A DNA stretch of 64,000 bases from Haematococcus lacustris (taxonomy: Eukaryota > Chlorophyta > Chlorophyceae > Chlamydomonadales > Haematococcaceae): positions 10,277,097-10,341,096 of the forward strand of contig JASKMD010000031.1 of assembly GCA_030144725.1 (NCBI GenBank), given 5' to 3'. Positions 1-12,600 of the stretch are shown in pieces (within the stretch, counting starts at the first letter, position 1; every line of letters begins with the position of its first letter). A program made the position numbers and the translations under genes. The notes below the pieces were generated by a model. It was not told where the DNA came from. It did no database searches and was given only the letters and a program-made list of their open reading frames with translations.

Positions 1-3000
1 GTTGCAGCCTCCCTAGCTGTAAGCAGCTGACACGCTTACCTGATCCCACCTCGTCTTGTTCAGGCTTCTTGGCATGGCATGCTATGCTTTCTCGAGCTGG
101 CGGACCTAGCCCACGTCTGGGTTGTGTCTTGACAAAGCTAGTGCTTCTGTAGGGCGTGAGGCGCGAGGAGCACTTGGCAGCACGCCTGCGAGCTGAAGGT
201 GCTCGTCAGTTTACGTGAGGCCACCACGCGGTCGACGAGGTAATCCCACCAGCAAGAGATGCTTATCATCGTCAGACCACACGCGGGTAATGCAAGGCTT
301 GCTGTGGCGCTCGGGACCTGTCGAGGAACGCTTTACGACTGCGGAGTGAGAGTTTAGCCGAGAGTTCGATTTGTATCACAATTCATTTTATTTCGTCCTC
401 TTTGCCTCCCCGGCCCTCGATTTACAAAAAGTTACACATATTGTCGTATCACATTTTCGTCCCCGCTGCCTCGGCCTCCCTGGCCCTGACTGACACAGTT
501 AGGCAGTTAGGTGGTGACCGGTGCGTGTGAATCGTCGCAGCGGAGTGGTTGCAGCACATTTGTGCTGCGTTTGCCTCATGGCTGTGACAGATGTGCGCAA
601 CGACACACTAGACTGCCCATGGGACGTTCCTGCGGAGCCTGGGAGCACGACATTCCGAACGGGCCTGTTTCGGCTATTTCAAGGCACTAAGCTATATAAA
701 CAGCCGAGTAACTGGCTACAGCAAAGCCACAACAGCCAGTTGCTAGGAGTAGGCAGTGGTGTTTATGTGAAGTACAGGTTGAGACAGTGCTCTGCTGTGC
801 CATGCAGGTCGCAAAGGAGAATATGCACTCTCTTCCTGCTGGTGTGTGCTCCATGCCTGCTGTCAACCAAAAGATCACTAAGTGCTTGCAAGGCTCTTGT
901 CATTCCACCCAGCCTGCTGCCTCTCCTATACCCTGGACTCACCTGGGGTTGCATGGGCGCCATCTACCTGCACCTTTGCCTGACCCCCTGTGGCCTACAT
1001 CCTGTGTTTGCACGATGTAAATGCGCTTAGACAAGCATGCACGATGACAAGGGGGGCTACCACACACTCCTGTGCCCTAGGCTGGTGCTCCAGGGCCGTC
1101 AGTTGTGCGGTCGGTCTTGCAGCTTCTTGTGACCTGTGCTTGATATTCCCTGCTTGGAGCAGGCAGTGCAGGACACGCATGCCACCAGCACAGCTATAGT
1201 GGGTGCTATTCACTCACTCAATCGCACTGCATGTCCACTTAGGGATCGGGATTAGGTCTTGGTCCTGGTCCAGCCACCTGCCAGGGCTTAGGTCCTCTGC
1301 TATAGGTCATGCCCATGGTGGACTAGTGGGGGTCTGGTGGCTGCTGTGCTTCCATGCACATGGCTGGGAAGGGGTTGCTGTTACTCTGCTTTAGGATTAC
1401 TGCCTGTACCGCCTAGGAATTGTCAGCAGTCATGCAACATAGCTACAGCAGGTGGCTGCAACTGCTTAATGTAGTTGCAAGTAGCATCAGCAAGAGGGCA
1501 TCACTTGAACTGCAAAGGGCGTTGCCTTGCACTGATGCCCCCTGGGGTGACCCTGTATAGGTGGTACATGGACAGTGCGTCAGGCCCAGTTTATGGCCCA
1601 TTCAGTTGCGAGCAGGTGAGTGGCAGCAGTTGGTAGTGGAGCCGTTTGCTCCCACAATGCTCATTGCCATGCACGCATCATGACGGCCTAGTGTAGTGTC
1701 CCGCCTGGACAAGACCCTGCTCGCCACATGGCACCATCATTGAGTGGCAAGAAGGTGTGAGGTTGCGTGAAGAGCAGCACTGGGCATGCTTCTCATAATG
1801 CTTGGGCCTGACCCATGTGAACACACTCTTATCAGCTGCATTGGGAAGACGGTGTGCCCATGCAAGACGGGCTAAGAGGGGAGAGCTGGGCGAATGCAGC
1901 AGCAGCAGCAGAGTATAGAAGAGGGCCATGCAACACAGGAATCACCACTGCCAGATGCAGCAAACCAGAGAGCATTTCACATGGCCTAGCTGACAATGCT
2001 TGCTGCAGATGCTTTTGGCATGTTTTGCTAATGGGCTACGGAGGAGTACATGGGTGTGCGGGACCACACATGAACTAGCGCCACCGTTGGCACCTAAGGT
2101 TTGTCCCTCTCTGGCTGCACAGGGACTCACCGTGATGAGGCATAGTCTTGGATTCATTTGCCAACATGCAATTGCCTGTGTGTGCCTGGTAACCTACAAG
2201 CCTTCTGCAGCTCCAATTGCAGAAGTGACAAACCTATGCTCCGTTGTGGTGTTGGTTATCTACTCACACTCTATGCATCGTCATCAATGCCAAGTAGCAA
2301 CACACATGTGACGAGGATGCAAATGGATGAACCGCCCACCACCCTTGCGTTCATGTGCTCCACTTGTTGGCAGTGCGTGCATTGAATAAGATGTGTGTAA
2401 GCTGTCACACTGCCATCCGCAGGCTTCTCAATTCAAGCCTTTACATGAGCTGATACAGTGGTGTTCGAGAGAATCCACAGCCAGCTATACCTTGATCACG
2501 CCCAAGGATGTGAGGGTGGCCGGTTAGTGCTACGTTGACCAAGTGTTACAGACAAGTGTTTAAAATGAACGTTCACGCATACTAATCGTTTTTCCACACA
2601 TGCTTCCTATGATTATCGGTGCCATGTCATTTGCCTTCATCTTTGGTGCATGAACCAAACCAAAATAAGCCTGCGTCGCTCAACAGACTGAGAATCAGAG
2701 GAGCTGACCAGGTACCAGGGAGTGGCGGCAAAACAAGTTGACGGGATACAACATAGCAGAGATGACCAGGGCGGGACTGTGAGGGCGGGAGAACGAGACA
2801 GGACCCGGTGTTCTGAGCCAAGGTACCGCCCTCACAGAGCCTGAAGAATTCAAAACCATTCACATTCTTAGTCAGCCACGTGTAAAGGGAAAATGTGTAT
2901 GTAAACTTTGAACTTCTATGCTCGGTGCATCTGCCTAGGTTCGGAACACCTTGCACAAAGAACAACTGAAGCGTCCACTGTAAGTACCAGGCACCCCCCT
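1..3000. other. No recognisable gene
   Basis: Only short open frames are present and none resembles a known protein family. A TATA-like run (ctatataaa) is visible near 692, but no convincing coding sequence follows it. I see no repeat-element ends with target duplications here. Confidence 0.5.
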
Positions 3001-3008
3001 ACCCTACG

Positions 3009-3149
3009 CCCCCCCCCCCCCCCCCCAACCCCACCTCCAAACACCCCCCAACCCCACCCCCTCACGCCCCCCTCCACCCCACCCCCACCACACCCCACCC
3101 CCACCACCCCACGCCCCACCACCCTCACCCCCACCACCCCCACCCAGTT
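3009..3149 (+). repeat. C-rich low-complexity tract
   Basis: A run of about 17 C is followed by irregular CCCCACC and CCCCCTCC repeats. The Pro/Thr-rich and Gly-rich open frames across it are composition artefacts and are not called as genes. Confidence 0.9.
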
Positions 3150-3236
3150 CGCTGAAGATCAGACATGCAAGTCAGTTTTAGAGATGCAAGCCGTCCATGC
3201 TGCGCATGTCCACTACAGTTTGAGCTGGACCACCAG

Positions 3237-3300
3237 TGACGACTAGTGGCCACTAGCGGGAATACTAGGGACCACTAGTGGGAACTAGTCGCCCGGCTCA
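3237..3300. repeat. Dispersed palindromic repeat R1, copy 1
   Basis: The core contains CCACTAGTGG-type palindromes and the string CTAGCGGGAATACTAGGGAC. The same block recurs near 6066, 8525 and 11880. Here, as at 8525, it leads into the noncoding region that lies 3' of a Fanzor-like frame, so it may be part of, or a preferred neighbour of, the Fanzor element end. Confidence 0.75.
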
Positions 3301-3361
3301 ACTGGTGTTAATGGGCTGTGTGGAGTATATCCAATGCACATGGACATGGTGCATGAGTGCC

Positions 3362-3458
3362 TACCACCTACAATATTGCCTGACCCCTGAGGGCTATTGT
3401 GTAGAGTTGGCATGAAAAACTTGCGCTGATTGTAAGCTGATACAAAGGGGGGCACATA
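3362..3458 (-). ncRNA. Conserved region 3' of Fanzor-like ORF (candidate omega-RNA)
   Basis: Directly downstream of the Fanzor-like stop codon (- strand) is about 100 nt, including tgcctgacccc and gttggcatgaaaaac on the + strand. It is shared with 7290-7391, 8665-8788 and 17508-17618. TnpB and Fanzor systems encode their guide RNA scaffold at or just past the 3' end of the nuclease gene, so conservation here fits that role. That function is inferred from position and conservation only. Confidence 0.4.
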
Positions 3459-4028
3459 CTACTGTGCCACAGCAGGCTGCTGCTGCTGCTGCTGCTGCTG
3501 CTGGGCCTTGGGTGGCTTGTATTGCAGCCGCTTATACCCATGCTCAGGGTACTACTTGCTCTTGGCTGGTAGCGCTCCCTGGTCTGGCCAGTAGCACAGC
3601 TCCAGTTGACGCCACCTGCTTTCCCCAATGCGCTGCATGTTGAGCGCTGCGTTGCAGTCCCTGTCCAGCCATCTGCCTGGCTGTGGTGCTGGCTTGGCTT
3701 TGGCAGCCTTGCCTGTGGCCTTGCCTTTGCCCTTGGTGGGCTGGCTGGGCTCAGCTGCCTGCTCAGCCTCAGTGCGCTTGCTGTGCTTGGCTGGAGGGGG
3801 AGTGCTGGGCCCTGGCTCTGAGGCTGCTGCCGGTGTGGCTGCCTGGCTGCTGCCTGGGGCCTGTGGGGGCTTGCGGGGGGCCACTACCGGGCACCACATC
3901 AGGCCCCGCACTGGTTGGTCACGCTGCTGGCTCTTGCAGCCAATGGTGGCGCTGGCATTAAAGTCCGTCGCCCCATAGGCCAGTGCAAGGTCTGGTTGTG
4001 GTGCACATGGCGGTGAGACACATGGAAC
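3459..4028 (-). pseudogene. Fanzor-like nuclease, C-terminal fragment (F1)
   Basis: The - strand frame encodes the C-terminal part of a TnpB/Fanzor-type RuvC nuclease. It has a PVRGLMWCP segment, a Pro/Ala/Lys-rich linker, the RuvC-III motif WLDRDCNAALNMQ and a tail ending in a Gln run before the family stop at 3459-3461. A premature TAG lies at 3552-3554, where the sister copy at 17.6 kb has Glu (KGKEYPG). No N-terminal half, RuvC-I or RuvC-II is present; recognisable homology starts near 3955 and the copy ends where a hAT element is inserted at 4029. It is therefore a decayed fragment. Assignment to Fanzor rests on the DRDxNAAlN motif and the longer copy at 17.6-20.1 kb. Confidence 0.75.
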
Positions 4029-4643
4029 CAGGGCTGTGACAAGACGTCGTCTGCAGACGAAAAGACGACGTCTGTCGTCTACGTCGTCTTTTCGTCTCAA
4101 CCACCCGTCTTTCGTCTGTCAATCTGTCTTTCTGTCTTTCGTCTGTCGATGTGTGACTAGTGCCCGCCCCTGTGACCACTCGCGGCCCGTGGCTCTGAGC
4201 GTTGTGCAAGCAATGGATCATCAAATGCGCGTAGGCGGATGCAGTCGACGATGCCCACTGCCCCTGTGGTTCTTCCACAGTCACTTCGGCCCCTTCATCG
4301 ACGACAGTGCCCGGCTTAATTAACGGCGACCGAGTACTGCTGCAGTGGAAATAGCAAAGCCTGAGAGCCGCGTGGCCAGCCTGAGAGCCGCGTGGCCACC
4401 CAAAAGCATCCGACGCCAGCTTGTTCAATTGGGTTGTGCAAGAAGCCATCCCCATCAACGTGGTGAAATCGCCAGCGTTCCAAGCCTTCGTGGAGGCCCT
4501 GAACCCATCGTTCGTGCTGCCATCTCGCTAATCGGTGGGTGTTGTCTTCTTGTGCACTAATATTTGTATTGTGTCCACTTGGTGGCTTTGTTTTTGTTTG
4601 TTGCATTTTGGTTGTGCTCGTTATGTTGGACTGCTTACCTCAT

Positions 4644-4676
<33 letters not shown>

Positions 4677-5753
4677 CTGCAGATGAGCGGCCACATGCTA
4701 TTGGAGGAGTACGCAGCTGTCAGCCTGTCAGCTGTCAGCTGTCAGCCTGTGTTCTTCGGCGCGACGGCTGTTGAAATGCACTACGAACAGCAAGCTGGGG
4801 GGGCCGCAGTGAGCAATCAAGACCCGGCTGCATTGGTGGCTCATGGGCAGTTGCCTTCACTGCACACGTGTTTGGTGGCTGCCAAGCAGCCAACCACCAC
4901 CTCCCGGTTTGCAGACCCCGCCCTCTTCTCCGTGCAGCCCCACCTCGCACGCAGCTGTTGCCTGTCCATTTTGCTCTGCACACCTCACCGCCCACACATT
5001 TTCTGCACACCTTACCGCCCACCCCTTGAAATGGTGGGCTGAGAGGGGGGGGGGTGCCCCCATACTGGAGGCAGCGGCGCAGCTGGTTTACTGCAGGCGG
5101 CAGCGCAGCGACAAGCGGCTAAGCTTGCTGTTGGGCCGCATATGGCTCATAGCGTTCATCTACTTCAACAAGAGGGTCCCGGAGCGCAAACCTAAGCCAC
5201 AGCCAGATGCTGAGTAGCAGCAGTTTGCGCAGTGGATGCAACACATGCCCGGGGAAGCATAATGCCCGTGGGCTTCCAATGGGCACCCAGGTAAGCGCAC
5301 GTTGGGCACCCAGGTAAGCGCACGTTGTATAACTTGTGTCTTGTACCATGTGTCTTGCACCATCCTTGTGGCATTAACGACAGCTCTGCATGGAGACTTA
5401 TGACCATGAATTGTTGTTGTCACCAATCTCAGGTGGAGACGGTACCGGACACGTGCTATTGTTTAGAGACCGCCATGGAGCTCATGGGCTGCAAGATTTG
5501 ATCGAGCTCTGGCTTGTCAATATTAGGCCAGATCTGACCTCATGCATCAGATGAGAAGTGGAGGATAGCTTTCGTAGCATCGTGAAAGCAGCTGCAAGTT
5601 TACAAAGATATACATAGAAAGTGACAAATGTTGGTCGCATGCAGTCGAAAAAGGAGCAGACGGTTCGGTTGTCGTCTGCAGACGAAAAGACATCCGTCTT
5701 TCGTCTGTTCGTCTACGGTCTCGTCTTTTCGTCTTGTCGTCTTCACAGCCCTG
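4029..5753. mobile_element. Non-autonomous hAT-type DNA transposon (hAT-A)
   Basis: The element begins CAGGGCTGTGACAAGACG and ends in the inverted counterpart CGTCTTCACAGCCCTG. It is flanked by a perfect 8-bp duplication, CATGGAAC, at 4021-4028 and 5754-5761. An 8-bp TSD with CAGGG termini is the hAT signature. Subterminal regions at both ends are rich in GTCTTTTCGTC/GACGAAAAGAC motifs, likely transposase-binding repeats. No transposase frame was found, so mobility would need a helper. Inside are an (ATG)n microsatellite at 4644-4677 and a 23-bp tandem duplication at about 5280-5326. It inserted next to or into the Fanzor-like copy to its left. Confidence 0.9.
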
Positions 5754-5761
5754 CATGGAAC

Positions 5762-6604
5762 ACATGTGACTTATCGGGTTCAAGAGCATGTCAGGTTGTA
5801 GTAAGTATGAAGTCTGCCAGGTATAGGAATTGAAGCTGACTCAGAGCTGACTATCATCCGCATCCAAGCTGATATCACAATCAGAAAACGAGCTCAGCAG
5901 CACACTGGTCGTGCTAGTGTGTCGGGCAAGGAGAACAGTTTACTTGCATGCTCCACGAACCACACAGATGCCGAACAATTGTCCATAAAGTTTGCCAAGT
6001 GAAGTGTTCATTGAATTCTCGAAGGTAGAGGTGGGACTCCCACTGGGACACTGCCGCCAAACAACTAGGGCCTCCATTAGAGCTGAATCATCAGGGGCCA
6101 CTAGTGGCCGCTAGCGGGAATACTAGGGACACTGCCGCCAAACAACACACCAAGACCCTATCAGGGGGCGTTCTATGGGCCTGGACATCAGCGTGGACCT
6201 GGAGGACTTCTTTTTCGCTGTCCTTTCTGATCCATATCGATCCATGTCGAGTTCAAGTTCACCCCAGTTTCCTTCGACCGATGGCAACCGATGGCGACTT
6301 GATGCACAATCCTGAGTCATCGTAGACGTCGTCTCCAAAGAGCGCCGAGAGTGTCCGGACATTTCTTGACATGTTTCTAGCTGTATGTGTCGCGCCAACA
6401 TCTTTCGTACAACATCTTGATATCCTCAAGCACCCTTGAAGTCCGTAGCACGGTAATCTCTATGGCGGGTACCTCAGGCCGCATCCCTTCTGTGTTGTAC
6501 ATGTCTTGGAGCGCCTTGGGCTGCATCATGATACATCATGATTATCATGTATCAGGGGTTTATGGGGTCCTCTCACTGCATTGTGCAGGTGCATTACACA
6601 GGCC
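5762..6604. other. Intergenic, contains repeat R1 copy 2
   Basis: No gene is seen. An R1-type block at 6066-6125 is bracketed by a perfect 21-bp direct repeat (GGGACACTGCCGCCAAACAAC) at 6045-6065 and 6126-6146. The remainder up to the GT49 start at 6605 should contain that gene's promoter, but no clear motif stands out. Confidence 0.6.
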
Positions 6605-9600
6605 ATGTCTGTCATTCTGGTGTTGACGACGCAACTGGTCACCCTCATGGCCATCATGGTGGCCGCCAAGGCCACCAGCAAGGGTGCAGACCAGCTGCAG
6701 GATTGCTTCAATCGTGATCGTGACAAGCTAGCTCCATACTACATCCGAGATTTTGCAAGAGGTCAACCTTCCAAGCAAGTGCCAGTGGCATTTACCAGTG
6801 ATAGATGCATGCACCACCAAGAGTGCTGACATGGTGTGCTGCAGGCTGACCATTCATTCAGTGTTGTGGTCCACCAAGATCGAGTCTGAGCAGCAGCCAT
6901 CGTCTAAGAGCAGCAGCAGTGCCACAGCTCCGGCCTACCCCTTGACCATTGTCACAATGGCCACCCAGCACCGCCTCAGCAACTTGGAGGCCCAGTGCAA
7001 CTCCTGGCAGGGGCCACTCACAGCAGCCGTGTATGTGCCTCTGCTGCTGGGCGATGACGCTGGCAACACTGCCAGCCTGAGGAGAGTGCAGGCATCCACA
7101 CAACAGCTGTTTAAGAGGTGCGTCACCGGGGGCTCAAGGCGTCACCCAGACCTCACAACCACCCTGGGGTCAGCCATCAGCCCAGCGAGAAACAAGTAGC
7201 AACGCAAAGCCAGCATCAGGCTCCCTCACTGAGGTTGGTGTTTTGTGTGTATTGAATTAAGTTCCTATCCACACGGCATGGGTGCCTTTTACCTACACTA
7301 TTGCCTAACCCCTGGGACAGGGCTATAGCCTATAGTTGGCGTTATAAACATGCACTGGGTAAAGTGGTGACAGCTCAAGAGAGGGTGCACATTACTGTGC
7401 CCCAGCCTGGTGCTGCTGCTGTGCCTTGGGTGGGTGGTCTTGCAGCCGTTTGTAGCACAGGCCCAGGTACTGCCCTTGGCTGGCAGCTCAGGCAGGTCAG
7501 TCCATGAGCACGACTCCACCGGGTGCCACCTGCTGTCCTCAATGTGCTGCATGTTCAAACACAAGCAGCCCCATATAGAAATTTACAGACACTCACACAG
7601 CACAGTTGTTCCCCTACATATTACTACAGGGCAGGGGCTGTGTTATCTGTTGTCCGAACTGTTTGCATGCAGCAAGCATCCGGTACCAATACGTGATTCA
7701 CTACCCCAACCCGCTTGCGAAGGCCGGGCAATCTATGATGGCATGAAACACATGCTCTGATGTAGGCACACATATGCGGTGCACACATGCTACTGTGCTA
7801 CAGGCTGCTGGGCTTGGGCCTTGGGGGCTCGCTCTCGCAACTTCTTGAAGCCCAATGCTGGGTATTCCTTGCCCTGGGCAGGAAGCCTTGCTCGGCGTTG
7901 CCACCTGCACAGCTCCAGTGGGCGCCACTTGCTCTCCCCTGCCCGCTGGAGGTTGAGGGCTGCGTTGCAATCCCTGTCCACCCATTTGCCCAGCTTCCCA
8001 GGGGTAGCTTGGGCCAGCCAAGGGCACCACATGAGGCCCCGCACTGGCGCCTCAAACCGCTTGCTCCAGGCTGACCGCAACAAGCGGTCCTGCACCTGAC
8101 CTGGCTTGGGCTTCCAGCCTTCAAGCCTGGTGGGCTTGCTGGGGTCCAGCTCCTCTTCACAGGGCTGGGGGCTGTTCAGCATTGCGCTGACCTTGCTTGT
8201 GCGGAACTCATCCACTGTCACCACCTTGCCTGGCACCCTGTCTGTCGGCTTGCCGCTGTTGGCCCTCTCCACCACCTTGCGGCAGGCCTGCAGCACAGCC
8301 TTGGCCCCCCACCCACCCCGCGTGCCAATGCTTCACATTGGCTTGGCCCATCCGCGCCCTTGCGCTTCTTGCCCTTCATCGCGCTCTGTAGTAGATGGGG
8401 CTTCGCGACTTACATTGGCAACTATCTTGGCATACATGGATATAGTTTGGAGACACTCACACAGCAGATGTTCAATGCTGCATTACAGCTCTATTCACAC
8501 AACCACAAACAGCCCCCTTGTCCCTTACTAGGGCCTCCATTTCAGCCAGACCACCAGGAACCACTAGTGGCCGCTAGCGGGAATGCTAGGGACCACTAGT
8601 GGGCAATAGTTGCCCGACTCAATTGGTGTTAATGGGCTGTGTGGAGTATATCCAATGCACATGGACATGGTGCATGAGTGCCTACCACCTACATCACTGC
8701 CTGACCCGTTAGGGCTATTGTGTAGAGTTGGCATGAAAGACATGCGCTGATTGTAAGCTAATGACAGCTCAACAAAGGGGGGCACATACTACTGTGCCTC
8801 AGCAGGCTGCTTTTCACCTGGCCCTCGGTCAGCCTTCGCCGCAGCGTGGGGGAGTGGGGGTGAGGGGGGTGCATCAGGAGCTTGGGGGGGCTGCACGGCT
8901 GGAGGTGTGGGTGCACGGGCATACCCCGGGGTGGGGTGACCCACCAGGCAGGTCAGAAATGTAGTGAAGCGATGACTCGAAGCTGGGAGTGCACTTCAGC
9001 TCTCAACTGGAAGTGCGCTATTAGCTCGCGCTTGGTCTTTTTGCAGCCGCGCAGCACAGCGCCACCCGGGACCTTGATGACCTGCGGCCAAGCACAGTTA
9101 ACATTCTGACAGGCCACTTTGACCGGCCAAGACACAATGCGGGGACACAAACAGTGCGGGGACACACAAGGCGGGGGCGGCCTTTCACCTGGCGCCTGCT
9201 CGTTGCCCAGCGCTCCTGTCGCTGTTTTCCTTGAGAGGAACGAGACGCTGCGATGGAACCAACAGGAGCGACGGGTTATTACACAGCGCGTAACTCACGT
9301 AGCTCACAGTCGGTAGCTCACAGCCTTTCAGTTCCTTTGCCGGGCCCTGCTTCTGCTTTGCGGTGCTCTTCCGCTTCTTCTTAGCCATCACGCGATGTAC
9401 AGTAAGACGGGCGGTGGCCTTTTCAAAGGAACTTGGGTTTCCTGAGAGGTTCATGGAGTAATGATCATCCCACTATGATCCCACCATGATTATTATAACG
9501 CAATGATTATTATTATTACACAAACAGCCTCAGGCGCAGGCATTCGCACAGCAGCTGTTTCGACAAGCCAGCCTCAGGCACCCAAACAGCAGCTGTTCCC

Positions 9601-12600
9601 AAAGTGGGTCCACCCTGCACTGTTAGCTAATCCTAGCTGGGTTTTAAGGCCATGCAGCAGCCACATGGGCTTGCATGGCAACTTGTGTGTGCAGGATGGA
9701 GTCCAGGCCTGCCTCTTGTGCCCTGCGCCTGCTGCTGATGGCAGAGATCTTAGGAGAGGCTGCAGCCCGGCCACTGTTCCCAATCAACAGCCTGCGCAAC
9801 GCAGCCCTGCTGGCCTCCGACACGCCCCTGGTGGCCATGATCGACACAGACCTGCTGCTCAGCAGCAGCCTGGCCACAGAACTCAAGGGGTCCAGCAGCA
9901 GGTGCGCCACCTGCTTCACAGCACCTCCCTCACCAGCCCAGCGGGCAATAAGTACCAGCACTGCTTCACGGAGCAACGCCCCAGCTTGCCCTTTGACAGC
10001 CGTAGGGCTGCGTGAGCGGCAGGCCGCTGCTCCTGGTGTGCCGACTGAGCAAGGATCAAAGCAGGCTGCTTCTGCTCACACTGCTCCTCCCAGCTCCTCC
10101 CAGCTCCTCACACTGCTCCTGCCAGCCTTTGCACCCTAATGACGTCTGTGATGGAGACAACAAGCTGCAAATGTGCTCGTAAGGCAGCCTGTCAGCGGAT
10201 GCCTATGTCCCTTGCCTTGCCAGTAATGCCTAGTCTTCTGGGGTCTTGTAGCACCATGAACACCACAACCCGGGAAAACATAGCTTGCCTCTGGTGTGAA
10301 GGCAGCCTGCTTGTGCCCACGCACTGCGATGTGGCATGCTCGTCAGCTGGCACCTGCACTGCTGTGGCTGGCAGTGCAGCGGAGGTCGTGCGGCTGTGCC
10401 GGGCTGGCAACATGCTCGTCCTGCCAGCCTTTGAACCCTGCCATGAGCGCAAGTTCACACTGGAGAAAGGCATGCAAGTAGCGGACAAGGCTGCGCAAGG
10501 TGGGATGACTGTGTTCCTAGGGTGACCGGGCAGTTATTGAGCAGCGGCTGCTTGGTGTGTGCGGCATAGGACTTGTCCATACACGCTCACCGGCACATAC
10601 ATGCCACCTGATATGCCATGTGCACCTGTTTTTGTTACCTTTGCCTGCTTATGTGCAGCCTCCTGTGCTTTGCCTGTGGCTGCCTGCCAGCTAGGTACCT
10701 CTCCCTTGCACAAGTGGACAGGTATACAGCCTCTAGCTACCCGCCCGCCCGCCCGCCCGCCCGCCCGCCCGCCCGCCCGCCCGCCCGCCCGCCCGCCCGC
10801 CCGCCCGCCCGCCCGCCCGCCCGCCCGCCCGCCCGCCCGCCCGCCCGCCCGCCCGCCCGCCCGCCCGCCCGCCCGCCCGCCCGCCCGCCCGCCCGCCCGC
10901 CCGCCCGCCCGCCCGCCCGCCCGCCCGCCCGCCCGCCCGCCCGCCCGCCCGCCCGCCCGCCCGCCCGCCCGCCCGCCCGCCCGCCCGCCCGCCCGCCCGC
11001 CCGCCTGCCTGCCTGCCTGCCTGCCAGCCTGGTCTTGCCTGCGCTGCAGTGGGCAAGGAGCAGTTGGTGAAGCTGGTGAAGGCCAACCAGATGTGCTACT
11101 TCATGAAATCATGGCCAGCTGGGCACGGGGCAACAAACTCGGAGGCCTGGTACAAATCTCCATGGCCCTACAAGGTCAGCCTGCCTGCTCCCTACCACCT
11201 GCACACAGGGGCTGGTCAGATGAGTCAGACACCCTCTGGGACATTGCTGTGGTGCTGTGAATGAAACAGCTTCTGACCCTGGCTACTGACCAGCTACTAA
11301 TCATGTGTACATGGAGGTCCTCCAGCCGTTGCCTCCCCCACACCTCAGTCTACTACCTTCACCTGGATCAACAGAGCTGCCCTGTACTTAGCACCACATG
11401 TTCCACAACAACCCTGCGCCGCAACTCAGCCACAAGTTTGTCAAGTCATCGGTTTACTCGTGCGATGGCGCATGACAGAGCACACACGTGGTTCGCTCAG
11501 TGAGCGTGACCTTCATGCACGCACACAGCCAACGGTCCAGCATGAGAGGGGCGTTGCAGACCACTCCTCGGCAGTTGTTCCCGAGTCACTCTTTTGCACT
11601 GCCGATCACACTGTGACATGCTACTGCTGTGTTACAAGACCCAGCAAACAGCCGCTGCTCAAAGGACACCATGCAGGTTGTTAATTTTGCTCATTGACTG
11701 AACAGTGAGGTGCAATTGAGGCGGTCTCGTTTCCTTCCTCATTTACTGTTCTTACTGTTTTCATTCTCTTTGACTCTTCCTATTGCTTTCTTGCTACTTG
11801 ACTATTGTTTGACTGTGCTTGCTTTTTTTTAATGTTTGACTGTTCTTACTGGTTTCTTCCTGTTGTGTTGACCACAGCCCCCTTGTCCCTCACTAGAACC
11901 TCCATTAGAGCCGGGCCACCAGGGACCACTAGTGGCCGCTAGCGGGAATACTAGGGACCACTAGTGGGCAATAGTCGCCACAGCTTGTGACATGCTGCCA
12001 CTGTGTTCCAATACCCAGGTGCACCACACTCCTCGGTATGAGCCCTGGTACATCGTGGACCGGTCCCTGAACCCCTGGTACGATGCACGCTTCCGCGGCT
12101 ATGGTAAGAGGGAGTCCATGAGGGGCCTCATGCACTTTTCTTTTACAGACAGTGTTTCCCCCCTTCATTCCTCTTTTACTTATTAACTTTTCCTCGTTGT
12201 TCTTGTAGAGTAAAAACAAAACTGGCAAGGAGCAAGAAGATAGCGGCAGTGGTTGTGTTCATGCTGTGGGGCATCACCCTCAACCCAGGACGCCCTAGGT
12301 CGCTGGAGGTCCACGTTTGCATCAGTCTATAGCCAGTGCCAGCTGAGTCCTCATGCCTTCAATGCTGCCATCCTGCATGCCCATGCTCCCTCCCCTACCT
12401 GCTTGCCAGCCTGACCTGCCCTTGGCTGCCTGCTTGCAGGTTGGAACAAGCAACAGCAGGTGGGTATTTGTCGAGTTAACATTTGGCTGCTTGTGTCGTC
12501 TAAAAAAACTCGGCACTTCCTAAAATCTCTGAGAGCAAGCATTGGCAGGTCAGTCCATATGCACAGCTTCAGCGCGCAACAGCAGGTGGGTGTTGTCAGA

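Noticed and set aside
2627..3246. Overlapping 112-codon frames on both strands
   Set aside because: No domain or splice support; part of the + frame is translated C-rich repeat.
10559..11260. Long Pro-Ala-Arg and Gly-Gly-Arg-Ala open frames
   Set aside because: They are translations of the (CCCG)n microsatellite and have no coding support.
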